A stretch of DNA of 64,000 nt from Geomonas propionica. Lineage in GTDB: Bacteria; Desulfobacterota; Desulfuromonadia; Geobacterales; Geobacteraceae. Made by a program: the position numbers and the translations under genes. Where the stretch lies: the NCBI RefSeq assembly GCF_016458235.1, contig NZ_JAEMHK010000002.1:248001-312000 (forward strand), written 5' to 3'. Of the stretch, positions 8,987 to 17,239 are shown piece after piece. Each line of letters opens with the position of its first letter. Positions within the stretch are counted from its first letter, which is position 1. The notes beneath the pieces were generated by a model. It had not been told where the DNA came from. It did no database searches and was given only the letters and a program-made list of their open reading frames with translations.

Positions 8987-9952
8987 TTAATACGGTTTCA
9001 CGCCGGTCGAACTGGAAAACTGCCCTTTCCAACGGTTAATGTTTTCCTTCGGCAGGCGGATCCGCGTCACCCCAGGGGTCCTGATCCGGCTCTCCAGTTG
9101 GTCAAGGGCAGAGCGCTCCAGGACCGGAAGGTCGAAATCCTTACGCATCTCGGCAGCGCGGTTGTCTACCCCGATGATGAGGCTTCTTCTCCCTTTTTGC
9201 AGTGACCTGATCCCCGCGTGCAGCCTGGTGCCGACGTAGTCGACGGCCGGATCAGCCAATGCGCCGTCAAAGGCCTGCAGATAAGGGGGAATTACCTCGA
9301 CACCGGCTACGCCAAGCGCGGCCAGGTAGTCCCTGTCCCCGACGCCTTGCAACCAGACCAGGACACGCCGGTAGCACTGCGACAGCACCTCCAGCATCCT
9401 GCGGTCCGCTTCCGGGTCCTGGCTGTAGTCCGTCAGGGTGCTGACAACGGTATCGCCGATCTCTGTCCTGATCTCCCGGCAGTGCTCCGGCGTCAGTTGC
9501 CAAAGCGTGGGGCACCCCGTGTTCACCACGTTGTCAAAACCAAGGCCGCGCAACTTTTCCTCGGTATATGAGTCCCTGACCGAGTGCAGCCATTTTCCGC
9601 TCAACACTCTCTTCAGGAGCACCTTGGTGTAGAGGCTCTCTTTCTCCTGGTACTGCCACCAGCCAAGCCCCATTAGGACCACGTTTTTCACGTAGGCTGA
9701 CTTGCGCAGGTTCACGTCCCATTGCTTGTACTGCTCCATCCTGCTGCTTAGGGAGTTGGTACCACCGAAGACGAGGAGGTCGCTTTGCTGGATGCAACTG
9801 CGGGTGTGGCGGGTTATCTCCATGTAGGGGAGCTTGAAGAAGAAGGCCTCCGGGAACACCTCACGCATGTGGCCGTAGACCGACTCCATGATGATCTCAT
9901 TGCCGAGATTGTAATCGCTGATGGAGGTGTCGAATATCGATATGGTGTTCAC
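8987..9952 (-). CDS. Polysaccharide pyruvyl transferase family protein
   Basis: A 321-residue protein of the polysaccharide pyruvyl transferase (CsaB/WcaK) family. These enzymes usually move pyruvate from phosphoenolpyruvate to form a ketal on a sugar, giving a negative charge. The N-terminal NLGNEIIMESV segment, the DLLVFGGTNSL glycine loop and the C-terminal VGTRLHAGIRSLQKGRRSLIIGVD block are the conserved parts. The best start is the GTG at 9952, which overlaps the preceding stop codon (GTGA). An upstream ATG at 10042 would overlap that gene by about 90 bases. Some members of the family act as glycosyltransferases instead, so ketal formation is likely but not proved. Confidence 0.82.
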   Translation of the reverse strand: MNTISIFDTSISDYNLGNEIIMESVYGHMREVFPEAFFFKLPYMEITRHTRSCIQQSDLLVFGGTNSLSSRMEQYKQWDVNLRKSAYVKNVVLMGLGWWQYQEKESLYTKVLLKRVLSGKWLHSVRDSYTEEKLRGLGFDNVVNTGCPTLWQLTPEHCREIRTEIGDTVVSTLTDYSQDPEADRRMLEVLSQCYRRVLVWLQGVGDRDYLAALGVAGVEVIPPYLQAFDGALADPAVDYVGTRLHAGIRSLQKGRRSLIIGVDNRAAEMRKDFDLPVLERSALDQLESRIRTPGVTRIRLPKENINRWKGQFSSSTGVKPY

Positions 9953-10527
9953 TTGCTGGCCTGGCTCCCGGTTGGATTTTGCCTGGATGGTTTCTCGAAC
10001 TTCAGCATCTCGTTGCCGTCTATGTCCTCGCCCCGTGCGCACAGTTGAAATCCGGCGGCCTCAGCCTTGGCAAGCAAGGCATCATGGCTGAGATGGCTCT
10101 TCCAGGCGAGGCTCTTCCTGCCGGGAAGGCCGGGGACGAGTTCCGTGCTGCAATAGGAGAGGATCAGCCGGTCGGACGCCTGGGCGATTCGTCCCAAGAA
10201 CCAGTCCACGTCCTCCACGTACTCCAGGCAGCCGCTGACAAAGCAGACATCGACACGCAGATCGGGAAACTCGTTGCGGTTGAAGTCGCACACTATCGTT
10301 TCCGGGCTCCTGGCCACGTAGTCGCAGCAAAAGTACCGGGTGCCGTCCGGAAGAAACTCCCGGAGCCACATCCTGCCACAGCCAAGATCGAGAACGCTCT
10401 TTTCCTGATCGAGCAGGTAGGCAAGCCCCTTTATGCGCCGCTTCCACTGCTCGTCAAAATGCTCTATCTCACGCCATTGCGGTGGGCGCCAGGCGCGCCT
10501 GAGTCTGGACAAGAGCGAGCGGATCAT
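9949..10527 (-). CDS. Small class I SAM-dependent methyltransferase
   Basis: A 192-residue protein with a clear SAM-binding motif SVLDLGCGRMWLREFL near residue 44 and a second strand TRYFCCDYV. VCFVSGCLEYVEDVDWFL corresponds to motif IV. It is short, with little beyond the catalytic core, like several methyltransferases next to glycosyltransferases. It overlaps the gene before it by four bases (the GT42/DUF115-like gene) and the pyruvyl transferase after it. It probably modifies a sugar in this glycan. The substrate is unknown. Confidence 0.75.
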   Translation of the reverse strand: MIRSLLSRLRRAWRPPQWREIEHFDEQWKRRIKGLAYLLDQEKSVLDLGCGRMWLREFLPDGTRYFCCDYVARSPETIVCDFNRNEFPDLRVDVCFVSGCLEYVEDVDWFLGRIAQASDRLILSYCSTELVPGLPGRKSLAWKSHLSHDALLAKAEAAGFQLCARGEDIDGNEMLKFEKPSRQNPTGSQASK

Positions 10528-11375
10528 TCGGGCCTCGCGGCCGCGTGCGAAATCACGTCGCCGAGCCTTCCCTGTTCGAACATGTCGAGCCAGCTATCAG
10601 TGGAGAGGTTCACTATGGTCGCTCCCGATTTGCGGTACAGCTCCTTGTAGAACTCGTACTGGCTGAAAAGGTTGTAAGCCTGCCACATGGTGCTGGTGAC
10701 ATCGTCCCAGGCGTTCTCGTCGGAGGCGTTTTTGCGGACGTCCTGCTCCTTCGGGTAGAAGTGCTCCATCGGTTTTTTGTAGTCCCTGAGGTTACTATGA
10801 TCGCAACCGACAAGGTAGACCTCCCGGTATCCCATGTACAGCAAAACGGGGAGGATCATGAGCGGGCCGCTCTGTGGGGAGAGAACCTGCCTGGTGATAT
10901 CGACCTGTTGAGTACTGGGGTGCTCAGACAGGTAAAGGTAGAAGACCTCGCGCCCGGCAAAGAGGTGGTACCGCTCCACCATGGGCTTCGTGGCATGCCC
11001 CAGAAAGATCGCGGTGCTTTGCGGCAGCGTGCGGTCCGCAAGCTGCAGCCATTCGACGTAGTTCTCCAGGACCAAAGGCGGGTGGTACGGCGCAAAGAAG
11101 TGGAACCGCGGGCAGATGTCCTTGATGTGCTGGTGCAGAAAGAAGTTGCTCAAGCTGAAGCAATCCTCCCCTTTCAGCAGTTGCAAATCCTCCTGCCTGA
11201 TACTCGGCCCGGTGGCCAGCAGAAAAGCCCTTTTCCCCCGGGCCGCCCCCTTGAGCGACACGTTTTTTGCGACGGCGACCCGATCGGGGCAGCCCCGGAA
11301 GGACCAGGTGTCGAGCAGTTGTTCCAGCCTTCGAAAGAGCACCGGTGGCAGTAACTGCTGGGTCCTCACTAGCAT
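10524..11375 (-). CDS. DUF115/GT42-like protein, candidate nonulosonic-acid transferase
   Basis: A 283-residue protein without an obvious common annotation. It has FLLATGPSIRQEDLQLL near residues 51-67, like the nucleotide-binding N-x-G-P-S loop of DUF115 (Maf/PseE) and of GT42 sialyltransferases such as CstII. GYREVYLVGCDHSN in the second half resembles the G-Y-K-E-I-Y-L-x-G-x-D segment of CstII. The gene directly follows the CMP-sugar synthetase and NeuB genes, overlapping the former (ATGCTAG). I infer that it uses the CMP-activated nonulosonic acid, either on the glycan or on a protein. The similarity is by eye and could be superficial. The start at 11375 is preferred; a further in-frame codon at 11402 lies inside the previous gene. 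Confidence 0.55.
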   Translation of the reverse strand: MLVRTQQLLPPVLFRRLEQLLDTWSFRGCPDRVAVAKNVSLKGAARGKRAFLLATGPSIRQEDLQLLKGEDCFSLSNFFLHQHIKDICPRFHFFAPYHPPLVLENYVEWLQLADRTLPQSTAIFLGHATKPMVERYHLFAGREVFYLYLSEHPSTQQVDITRQVLSPQSGPLMILPVLLYMGYREVYLVGCDHSNLRDYKKPMEHFYPKEQDVRKNASDENAWDDVTSTMWQAYNLFSQYEFYKELYRKSGATIVNLSTDSWLDMFEQGRLGDVISHAAARPE

Positions 11376-12520
11376 CCCTGAGCCTCCAGAATCATCTGGC
11401 ACAGTTCCCGGACTGCACCCATCCCCCCCTTGTGCCTGGAAACGTGGTGCACCACTGCCCGAACCGCATCCACCGCGTCGCCGGGACAGGCCGAGAACCC
11501 GGAGAGCTTGAGACAGGCGAGGTCATTGACGTCATCGCCGATGTAGGCGGTCTGGCCAAGCTCGATACCCAGGTCGCGTACCAACTCCAGCAGACAGCCC
11601 TGCTTGTCCTCAACGCCGATGTAGCAGCGCGTGATGCCCAGCTTCGCCATGCGGGCGGTCACGATGGGAGAGTTCTCCGAGGTCAACACCGCCACTTCCA
11701 CACCAGCTTCGCGCACCAGTTGGAGTCCTTTGGCATCGCGGGTGTTGAACTTTTTAAGCCGGTCCCCCTCTGCCGACCAGTACATGCCGGCGTCGGTGAG
11801 CGTGCCGTCCACGTCCACCGCCAAAAGCCTGATGTCGCCCAGGGAGCCGGTTGCCGTGCTCACAGCTTTTAGCCTCAGGGCGCGTTCCACCACCTCCCAA
11901 TCGGCAGGCTCGTCGATTTCGACGGCTGTATCCGGGGCCATTTCGTACACGGCGATCCGCCCGCCCAGGCGGCATTGCGACTCCTCCAAGAGTTTGCGCC
12001 TGGTGAAATAGAAGGCCCCGTTCTCCATGAACGTCCCGGCGAACTCCTGCCTGCGCGGCCGGGAGCGCGGGTCGTAATTGAGCGGCGAGCCGTCGCCGTT
12101 CCAGAAAAACCTCTTGGTCCTGACCCCGGTAACGAGCGAGTCGTAGCCGCCGGCCCGGAACAAGGCAGCGGCGCGACGAAAATCTTCGGGGGTGACCAGC
12201 GGGGAGGTCGCCTGAATGGTGACCACTACTTCAAAATCGATGCAACGGGCGGCATGGAGCATGACCGCCTCGGTGGAGGCAGTGTCCGTTGCCAATTCGG
12301 CGGGACGATCAAGTACCTCCACGGGGAGTCCGAGCCCCGCCACCGTCTGCGCTATCTTGGCGGAATCCGTGGATACTACCACCCGGGAGAAAATCCCGGA
12401 TTGGCACGCTGCCTCCAGGACCCAGGCGCACAGTGGTTTGCCGCCGATCATGCGGATGTTCTTGTCCGGAATGCTTTTGGAACCGCCACGCAACGGAACC
12501 AGGGCCACCATGTCAGTCAT
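11369..12520 (-). CDS. Fusion of CMP-nonulosonate synthetase (NeuA-like) and KdsC-like HAD phosphatase
   Basis: A 383-residue two-domain protein. Residues 1 to about 225 form a cytidylyltransferase: LVPLRGGSKSIPDKNIRMIGG is the CTP-binding loop and VVTIQATSPLV follows. It activates a 2-keto-3-deoxy sugar acid with CTP. From about 230 on is a HAD phosphatase of the KdsC type: AVDVDGTLTDAGMYW holds the nucleophile aspartate, VLTSENSPIV motif II, and YIGDDVNDLACL the metal aspartates. KdsC-like domains remove the phosphate from sugar-acid phosphates. The start is the ATG at 12520, overlapping the NeuB stop by eight bases. The fused phosphatase suggests a phosphorylated NeuB product. The exact sugar (KDN-, NeuAc- or legionaminate-like) is unknown. 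Confidence 0.85.
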   Translation of the reverse strand: MTDMVALVPLRGGSKSIPDKNIRMIGGKPLCAWVLEAACQSGIFSRVVVSTDSAKIAQTVAGLGLPVEVLDRPAELATDTASTEAVMLHAARCIDFEVVVTIQATSPLVTPEDFRRAAALFRAGGYDSLVTGVRTKRFFWNGDGSPLNYDPRSRPRRQEFAGTFMENGAFYFTRRKLLEESQCRLGGRIAVYEMAPDTAVEIDEPADWEVVERALRLKAVSTATGSLGDIRLLAVDVDGTLTDAGMYWSAEGDRLKKFNTRDAKGLQLVREAGVEVAVLTSENSPIVTARMAKLGITRCYIGVEDKQGCLLELVRDLGIELGQTAYIGDDVNDLACLKLSGFSACPGDAVDAVRAVVHHVSRHKGGMGAVRELCQMILEAQGC

Positions 12521-13379
12521 TGACCTTCCTCTTGAGCTTCCTGCGCTGGACCGCTTCGATGGGGAGCACATCCTGGCTCTTGTAGGAAAGCGACTTCGAA
12601 ACGTTGCGCAGGTCGCGCGCCAGGCGTCTCATGCCGTCCGGCTCGAGGCTGGCCGCGTGATCGGTCCCCTTCCAGGTGCGGTCCAAGGTGAAGTGGCGCT
12701 CGAAGTACCTGGCTCCCAGCGCCAGCGCCGCGATATCCGCGGCGATCCCGAGATGGTGCCCGGAAAAACCGATGCCGCGGACCCGGTGGCCAAAGTTCTC
12801 GACCAGGTGCTTGATCTGATACAGGCAGATATCCTCGAACGGGACGGGGTAGCCTGAGGTGCAGGCGTACAGGACGAGGTCCTGGCTGCGTCCCTTGTCT
12901 TCAAAGAACGACACGATGCGTTGTTCCTCGGCGGGTGTGGTCATCCCGAGCGATACATGCAGTTCACCGCCGTAGTTCGTCGCCAGCCACTCCAAAAGTT
13001 CGAAATCGAGGTTGCAGGCAGAGGGGATCTTTAGAATGCGCGGCTTGAGTTGCGCGATCTCCTTGGCGGCGGTCAGGTCCCAGACCGAGGTGCTGTACTC
13101 GCAGCCCCACTCCTCGCACCACGCCTTAAGCTGGCGGTGCTGGTCCACATCGAACTCGAGGTAGTCGCGGTGTTCGCCGTAGGTGGCGCCGTAGGAATTG
13201 GCGGGATTGGGGTGCGGTGCCTGGTACTCCTCGGGAGTAAGCAGTTCCCTGTTGGTCCGTTTCTGAAACTTGATGATGTCGACCTTGCAAAACTGCGCCG
13301 CCATCTTGATCATCTCATGGGCGATGTCCATCTTCCCCATGTGATTGCATCCTATTTCCGCGATTGCCTTAACGTCCAT
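12513..13379 (-). CDS. NeuB-family nonulosonic acid synthase lacking the SAF domain
   Basis: A 288-residue TIM-barrel enzyme of the N-acetylneuraminate synthase family, which condenses phosphoenolpyruvate with a hexosamine or hexose (or its 6-phosphate) to a nine-carbon keto acid. Visible motifs are AEIGCNHMGKMDIA at the start, VDIIKFQKR, LKIPSACNLDF, VSLGMTTPAEE, GFSGHHLGI and ARYFERHFTLDR. Typical NeuB proteins are about 345 residues, with a C-terminal SAF (antifreeze-like) domain that completes the partner subunit's active site. Here the protein stops just after the barrel, at QRRKLKRKVND, and the next gene begins in an overlapping frame, so SAF is absent rather than frameshifted. The start is ATG 13379. 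Confidence 0.85.
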   Translation of the reverse strand: MDVKAIAEIGCNHMGKMDIAHEMIKMAAQFCKVDIIKFQKRTNRELLTPEEYQAPHPNPANSYGATYGEHRDYLEFDVDQHRQLKAWCEEWGCEYSTSVWDLTAAKEIAQLKPRILKIPSACNLDFELLEWLATNYGGELHVSLGMTTPAEEQRIVSFFEDKGRSQDLVLYACTSGYPVPFEDICLYQIKHLVENFGHRVRGIGFSGHHLGIAADIAALALGARYFERHFTLDRTWKGTDHAASLEPDGMRRLARDLRNVSKSLSYKSQDVLPIEAVQRRKLKRKVND

Positions 13380-13382
13380 ATC

Positions 13383-14387
13383 TCACCATGCCCTTTTGTG
13401 GGTCCACCCGATGATGCGGGCTACCTGCTGGGGAAGTTTCCTGAAAATTGCCAGCCTGCTCAGCTCGACGCTGTACAGGTAGCACAACACTTTGACGTAC
13501 TCACTCTTGCCAGCCTGCGCCGGTCTCCCACTTCCCTTTTTGAAAAGCGCGACCACGTTTTCATAGCCGAAGACCAGTTCGAAGCCGGCATCCGCCAAAA
13601 GCGACGACAAGGTGCTCAGGGTGAAGTGGTACAGGTGCGCGTTCTGCAGATAAAGCAGAAAGTCCCGATACACGTTGTGAATGTTGAATACGCCAGGGAG
13701 CTCGATGTACAGGTAGCCGTCATCCTCCAGAAGCGACGACAGCAATGCTAACTCGGCCCTCGGGTCGGGAAAATGCTCGAGCACATGGCTTAAGATGACG
13801 ACCTTCGCCTTCCCGTGCCGGCCAAGCTCTGCTGCTCCGCCGTGCTCCAGTTGCAGCCCCTGAGAGCGGCCGTACTCGAGATACCTGCCGCCGTGATCGC
13901 AGCCATACACCAGGCAGCCGGACTCCCGGAAAGGGACCAGGACACCGCCTGCACCGCAGCCTACGTCGAAGACTACCGTGCCGGCCAACTCCCCCGGGAT
14001 GTTTTGCAGCACCGAGTCAAGGATCAAGCGGCCATGAGCCGACTGCTCCGCAAAAAAGGCTTCCGAGGCAGCCTCCTCACCAACATACAGTTCCCGGTAG
14101 TCGCTGTCATAAAAGCGTGACAGGCTCTCCGGGGTGAGCCGGGGCGAGGTCCTGAGCACGCCGCAGTGCCGGCAAAGATAGGTATCCACCTCCAGTGCGA
14201 AGCGGTCCCGTCTCGCCAGCAGCATCCCGTCATCACTGCCGCAGATGCATGGGGCAGGCTCCAGCTCGTAGCCCCCCTCTTTCACCCCCGTCCTGAACCG
14301 CTTAAGCGCGGCAGCCTGCCGCCCGGACAACTCTACAGAGGGGGCCTCCAGGCTATAAAAACGCTTGGGGTAGCTGCCGAAAAACAT
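13383..14387 (-). CDS. Class I methyltransferase with N-terminal zinc-ribbon-like region
   Basis: A 334-residue protein. Residues about 45-80 carry a paired-cysteine region (PCICGSD, then LCRHCGVLRTSPR), as in the zinc-binding head of Methyltransf_13-type sugar methyltransferases. The SAM-binding motif VVFDVGCGAGGVLVPF follows, then VVILSHVLEHFPDP. The C-terminal third has no clear motif. Such proteins often act on nucleotide-bound or lipid-bound sugars in lipopolysaccharide clusters. The start is the ATG at 14387, which overlaps the Wzt stop (ATGA). The NeuB gene follows three bases after its stop. The substrate is unknown. Confidence 0.8.
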   Translation of the reverse strand: MFFGSYPKRFYSLEAPSVELSGRQAAALKRFRTGVKEGGYELEPAPCICGSDDGMLLARRDRFALEVDTYLCRHCGVLRTSPRLTPESLSRFYDSDYRELYVGEEAASEAFFAEQSAHGRLILDSVLQNIPGELAGTVVFDVGCGAGGVLVPFRESGCLVYGCDHGGRYLEYGRSQGLQLEHGGAAELGRHGKAKVVILSHVLEHFPDPRAELALLSSLLEDDGYLYIELPGVFNIHNVYRDFLLYLQNAHLYHFTLSTLSSLLADAGFELVFGYENVVALFKKGSGRPAQAGKSEYVKVLCYLYSVELSRLAIFRKLPQQVARIIGWTHKRAW

Positions 14388-15658
14388 CAGGTCTTCTCCC
14401 GGAGGTGCCATGGCACCTCGAAAACGAGCAAACCCGCCCTCCGGGCCCCCTCCTTGAGCGTCCCAAAGCCGCCGGTGTCATGCACGGTGAAGGAAAGCGC
14501 TTCCTGGCGGTCAAGGATCTGCACCCCCGGGATTCCGATGCCGATGGCAACGTGGTAGATCCCCGAGTTGAAGTCCTTCATGGGGAGCCGCACCCAGGAT
14601 ACATATTCGCCAGCGGGGCGCGCCTCAAACAACTGCGCGTTGGTGTCGGTATCCGCGGTCGAGAAGGCATGCACTCCCTGCACGGTGGTCACTATGCAGG
14701 CCACGTGTATCCCGGTCAGTTCACGGTTCAGCAGATAGCGAACCTCGACGCACGGCTCCTCTCCTAAACCGAATTCCGTACTCTCTTGATGCTCACCATT
14801 GAGAAGCCTCACCTGCAGGACCTGAGCGGCCTTGTCGCTTCTCACCGGGAATTGCCTGGTCGACTGGCCGGGAAAAGCGGAAGAAAGGTACTTCTGAACG
14901 ACCGTATCCGTGTCGCTCGATTCCAGCAGTTGTCCGCTCTCCAGCCAGATGGCGCGGTCGCACAGCTTGTGGATCGCACCCATATTGTGGCTGACAAAAA
15001 GTACGGTGCGTCCCTCCCTGCCCACCTCCTCCATCTTCCCCAGGCATTTGTTTTGAAACTGCGCATCACCGACTGCCAGCACCTCGTCCACGACCAGTAT
15101 CTCGGGCTCGAGGTGGGCGGCTACGGCGAAGGCCAGGCGTACGTACATCCCGGACGAGTAACGTTTGACCGGGGTGTCCAGGAACTTCTCGATCTCGGCG
15201 AACTGCACGATCTCGTCGAACTTGCGCCTGATCTCCTCGCGCCGCATGCCGAGGATTGCCCCGTTCAGGTAGATGTTCTCGCGACCGGTCAGTTCCGGGT
15301 GGAATCCGGTGCCGACCTCCAGCAGGCTCGCCACCTTCCCTCTGATCCGGATGCTGCCGGTGCTGGGCTCGGTGATGCGGCTCAGGATCTTCAAGAGGGT
15401 CGACTTTCCCGCGCCGTTGCGGCCGATGATGCCGACCCGCTCCCCTTGCTTGATCTCAAAGGAGACATCCTGCAGCGCCCAGAACTCCTCCACGCTATCG
15501 GCGCGCTCATCCTTTGCGAAAGGACGGCAAAGCCTTCTGGCAAAAGAGGCGACACCGTCGCTTAGTACGTCGCGCAGGGCGGTGTACTGCTCGCGCGGCT
15601 GATGCGAGAGAAGATATTTCTTGCCCAGGTTGCGTACGCTGACGGCCGGCGCGCTCAT
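14387..15658 (-). CDS. wzt: Polysaccharide ABC exporter ATPase with C-terminal glycan-binding domain (Wzt)
   Basis: A 423-residue ATPase. The nucleotide-binding domain (about residues 1-260) has the Walker A loop [17 protein letters not shown], the Wzt-specific signature [17 protein letters not shown] and Walker [13 protein letters not shown]. The remaining 160 residues form a beta-rich Wzt_C-like domain. In E. coli O8/O9a this domain binds the modified non-reducing end of the chain before export. It partners the Wzm permease encoded just upstream, with the stop and start overlapping (ATGA). The preferred start is ATG 15658; the frame continues upstream to 15961 inside the permease gene. The neighbouring methyltransferases may supply the recognised end modification. 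Confidence 0.9.
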   Translation of the reverse strand: MSAPAVSVRNLGKKYLLSHQPREQYTALRDVLSDGVASFARRLCRPFAKDERADSVEEFWALQDVSFEIKQGERVGIIGRNGAGKSTLLKILSRITEPSTGSIRIRGKVASLLEVGTGFHPELTGRENIYLNGAILGMRREEIRRKFDEIVQFAEIEKFLDTPVKRYSSGMYVRLAFAVAAHLEPEILVVDEVLAVGDAQFQNKCLGKMEEVGREGRTVLFVSHNMGAIHKLCDRAIWLESGQLLESSDTDTVVQKYLSSAFPGQSTRQFPVRSDKAAQVLQVRLLNGEHQESTEFGLGEEPCVEVRYLLNRELTGIHVACIVTTVQGVHAFSTADTDTNAQLFEARPAGEYVSWVRLPMKDFNSGIYHVAIGIGIPGVQILDRQEALSFTVHDTGGFGTLKEGARRAGLLVFEVPWHLREKT

Positions 15659-16497
15659 ATCACATCCGCCATGGTCTTCTCGGTGCCGCGGAAGAACCGG
15701 AGGCCACCCGCCAGCAGCAAAAGCGACAGGAAGGTTGACAGGATGATGCCGGGCCAGAAGACCTCGACCTTCAGCCCGAGCAGCGCCCATCTGAAGCCGT
15801 CGATCACCCCGACCATCGGATTCAGCGCGTAGAAAAGACGCCATTTTTCGGGGACCACGGCGCTTGCGAACCCCACCGGCGAGACGTAGAGGCCAAACTG
15901 CAGCAGGAACGGAACCACATAGCGGAAGTCGCGGTACTTCACGTTGAGCGCGGAGAACCACAGCCCGGCCCCAGTGGCGGCCACGCAGGCCAAGAGCAGG
16001 AACAGAGGAAGGGCAAGCACCCGCCAGGTCGGGAAAACCCCGTACCAGAGCATGATGACCGCCATGACCGCGAGGGAGATGGCGAAGTCCAGCAGGCTGG
16101 CGATGACGCTGCTCAAGGGGATAATCATGCGCGGGAAATAAACCTTGGTGAGCAGGTTGGCGTTACCGATCAGCGCACCGGAACTTTCGGATAAGGCATT
16201 GGCGAAGAAATTCCAGGGAAGCATGGCGGCAAAGACCAGCAACGGGTAAGGCGCCTCGCCGGAGGGCATCTTGGCGAACAGGCCAAAGACCAGGGTGAAA
16301 GCGATCATGGCGAGCAAGGGACGCAGCAAGCTCCAAAGCACCCCGATCGCGGTCTGCTTGTAGCGGACCAGCACGTCGCGCCAGACCAGGAACCAGAGCA
16401 GTTCCCGGTACCTCCAGAGGTCGCGCCAATAATGCAGGGCCGGAGCGTCAGGCTCGATGAGTAACAGTTCAGGTTGTAGGCTTTCTTCTATGGCCAT
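15655..16497 (-). CDS. wzm: Polysaccharide ABC exporter permease (Wzm)
   Basis: A 280-residue ABC-2 type membrane protein with about six predicted membrane segments. The cytoplasmic N-terminus carries [23 protein letters not shown], the conserved amphipathic lead-in of Wzm/TagG permeases, followed by [30 protein letters not shown] near the C-terminus is also conserved in the family. With the adjacent Wzt it should move a completed undecaprenyl-linked polysaccharide across the inner membrane. It starts 16 bases after the preceding glycosyltransferase and overlaps Wzt by four bases. Confidence 0.9.
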   Translation of the reverse strand: MAIEESLQPELLLIEPDAPALHYWRDLWRYRELLWFLVWRDVLVRYKQTAIGVLWSLLRPLLAMIAFTLVFGLFAKMPSGEAPYPLLVFAAMLPWNFFANALSESSGALIGNANLLTKVYFPRMIIPLSSVIASLLDFAISLAVMAVIMLWYGVFPTWRVLALPLFLLLACVAATGAGLWFSALNVKYRDFRYVVPFLLQFGLYVSPVGFASAVVPEKWRLFYALNPMVGVIDGFRWALLGLKVEVFWPGIILSTFLSLLLLAGGLRFFRGTEKTMADVI

Positions 16498-16513
16498 GGC
16501 CCTTTTGGTGGTA

Positions 16514-17239
16514 TCAGACGTCGCGTATGGGGCGCAGCTTCTTCATGAGCGGCAAAATCGTCATGGCATAATAACCCGAAACGGCCAGCGCCGCCCAGTA
16601 AAAACCGAAATTTGCCCTAACAATCCGCAAAGTTTCCGTGAAGCGGGGGGTGTCGCTCACCCCGCCCGGGCGGGCATAGCCGATCAACTGCGGACAGAAG
16701 ACAAAATTGACCCCGTCTTTTTTCATCCTCTGATTGAAATCGAAGTCGGCGTACACCGGGTAACGGCAGTCAAAGGGAGGCTCGGGGTGCAGCCGCTTGG
16801 GCACCAAAAGCGCCTGGTGATGCAGGGTGTTGTAGAGCCGCAAGTGCCAGTCGGCTCTCGGGTGAAAGACCCGCCCCGGCCCCATCTGCACCGTACCGTA
16901 GAGAACGTCGCGGGGGGCATAGTTGTCGAGTCGGTCCGGCAGGGAGATCACCCGATCCCCGGCACCGAGAAAGAGGATGGAGCTTTCGGGGTCTGCCGCG
17001 CGCCACCCCTTGTTCATGGCGTCGTATGTGCCGCGGTCCGGTTCGCTCACCCAGTAGTGCAACCGGTCTGCGTACCTCTCTATGACCTGCCGCGTGCCAT
17101 CCGTGGAGCCGCCATCGATGATCAGGTAGTCTATGGCTTTGGTGCGCTTTTGCTCCAGCACGCTGAGGATGGTCTCTTCGAGGTCGCTCGCGGCGTTACG
17201 CACCACGGTTACGATGGAAAAGCGCGGTTCCCTGCTCAT
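16514..17239 (-). CDS. Family 2 glycosyltransferase, small type
   Basis: A 241-residue GT-A enzyme. The start reads FSIVTVVRNAASDLEETILSVL, then YLIIDGGSTDGT and SEPDRGTYDAMNKGWRAA, a sequence pattern typical of the WcaA/PglI-like group that extends polysaccharide repeat units. SSILFLGAGDRV follows, with the metal-binding acidic residue placed slightly differently from the usual DXD. The start is ATG 17239, overlapping the previous stop (ATGA). A longer frame to 17773 lies within the upstream glycosyltransferase and is rejected. The sugar is not predictable. Confidence 0.83.
   Translation of the reverse strand: MSREPRFSIVTVVRNAASDLEETILSVLEQKRTKAIDYLIIDGGSTDGTRQVIERYADRLHYWVSEPDRGTYDAMNKGWRAADPESSILFLGAGDRVISLPDRLDNYAPRDVLYGTVQMGPGRVFHPRADWHLRLYNTLHHQALLVPKRLHPEPPFDCRYPVYADFDFNQRMKKDGVNFVFCPQLIGYARPGGVSDTPRFTETLRIVRANFGFYWAALAVSGYYAMTILPLMKKLRPIRDV

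Noticed and set aside
9953-10042. Upstream ATG start for the pyruvyl transferase
   Set aside because: The extension overlaps the preceding methyltransferase by 90 bases and lacks conserved residues; GTG 9952 is coupled to the preceding stop.
12513-12520. Frameshift as cause of the short NeuB protein
   Set aside because: The downstream sequence immediately encodes the CMP-synthetase in an overlapping frame, so no hidden SAF domain remains.
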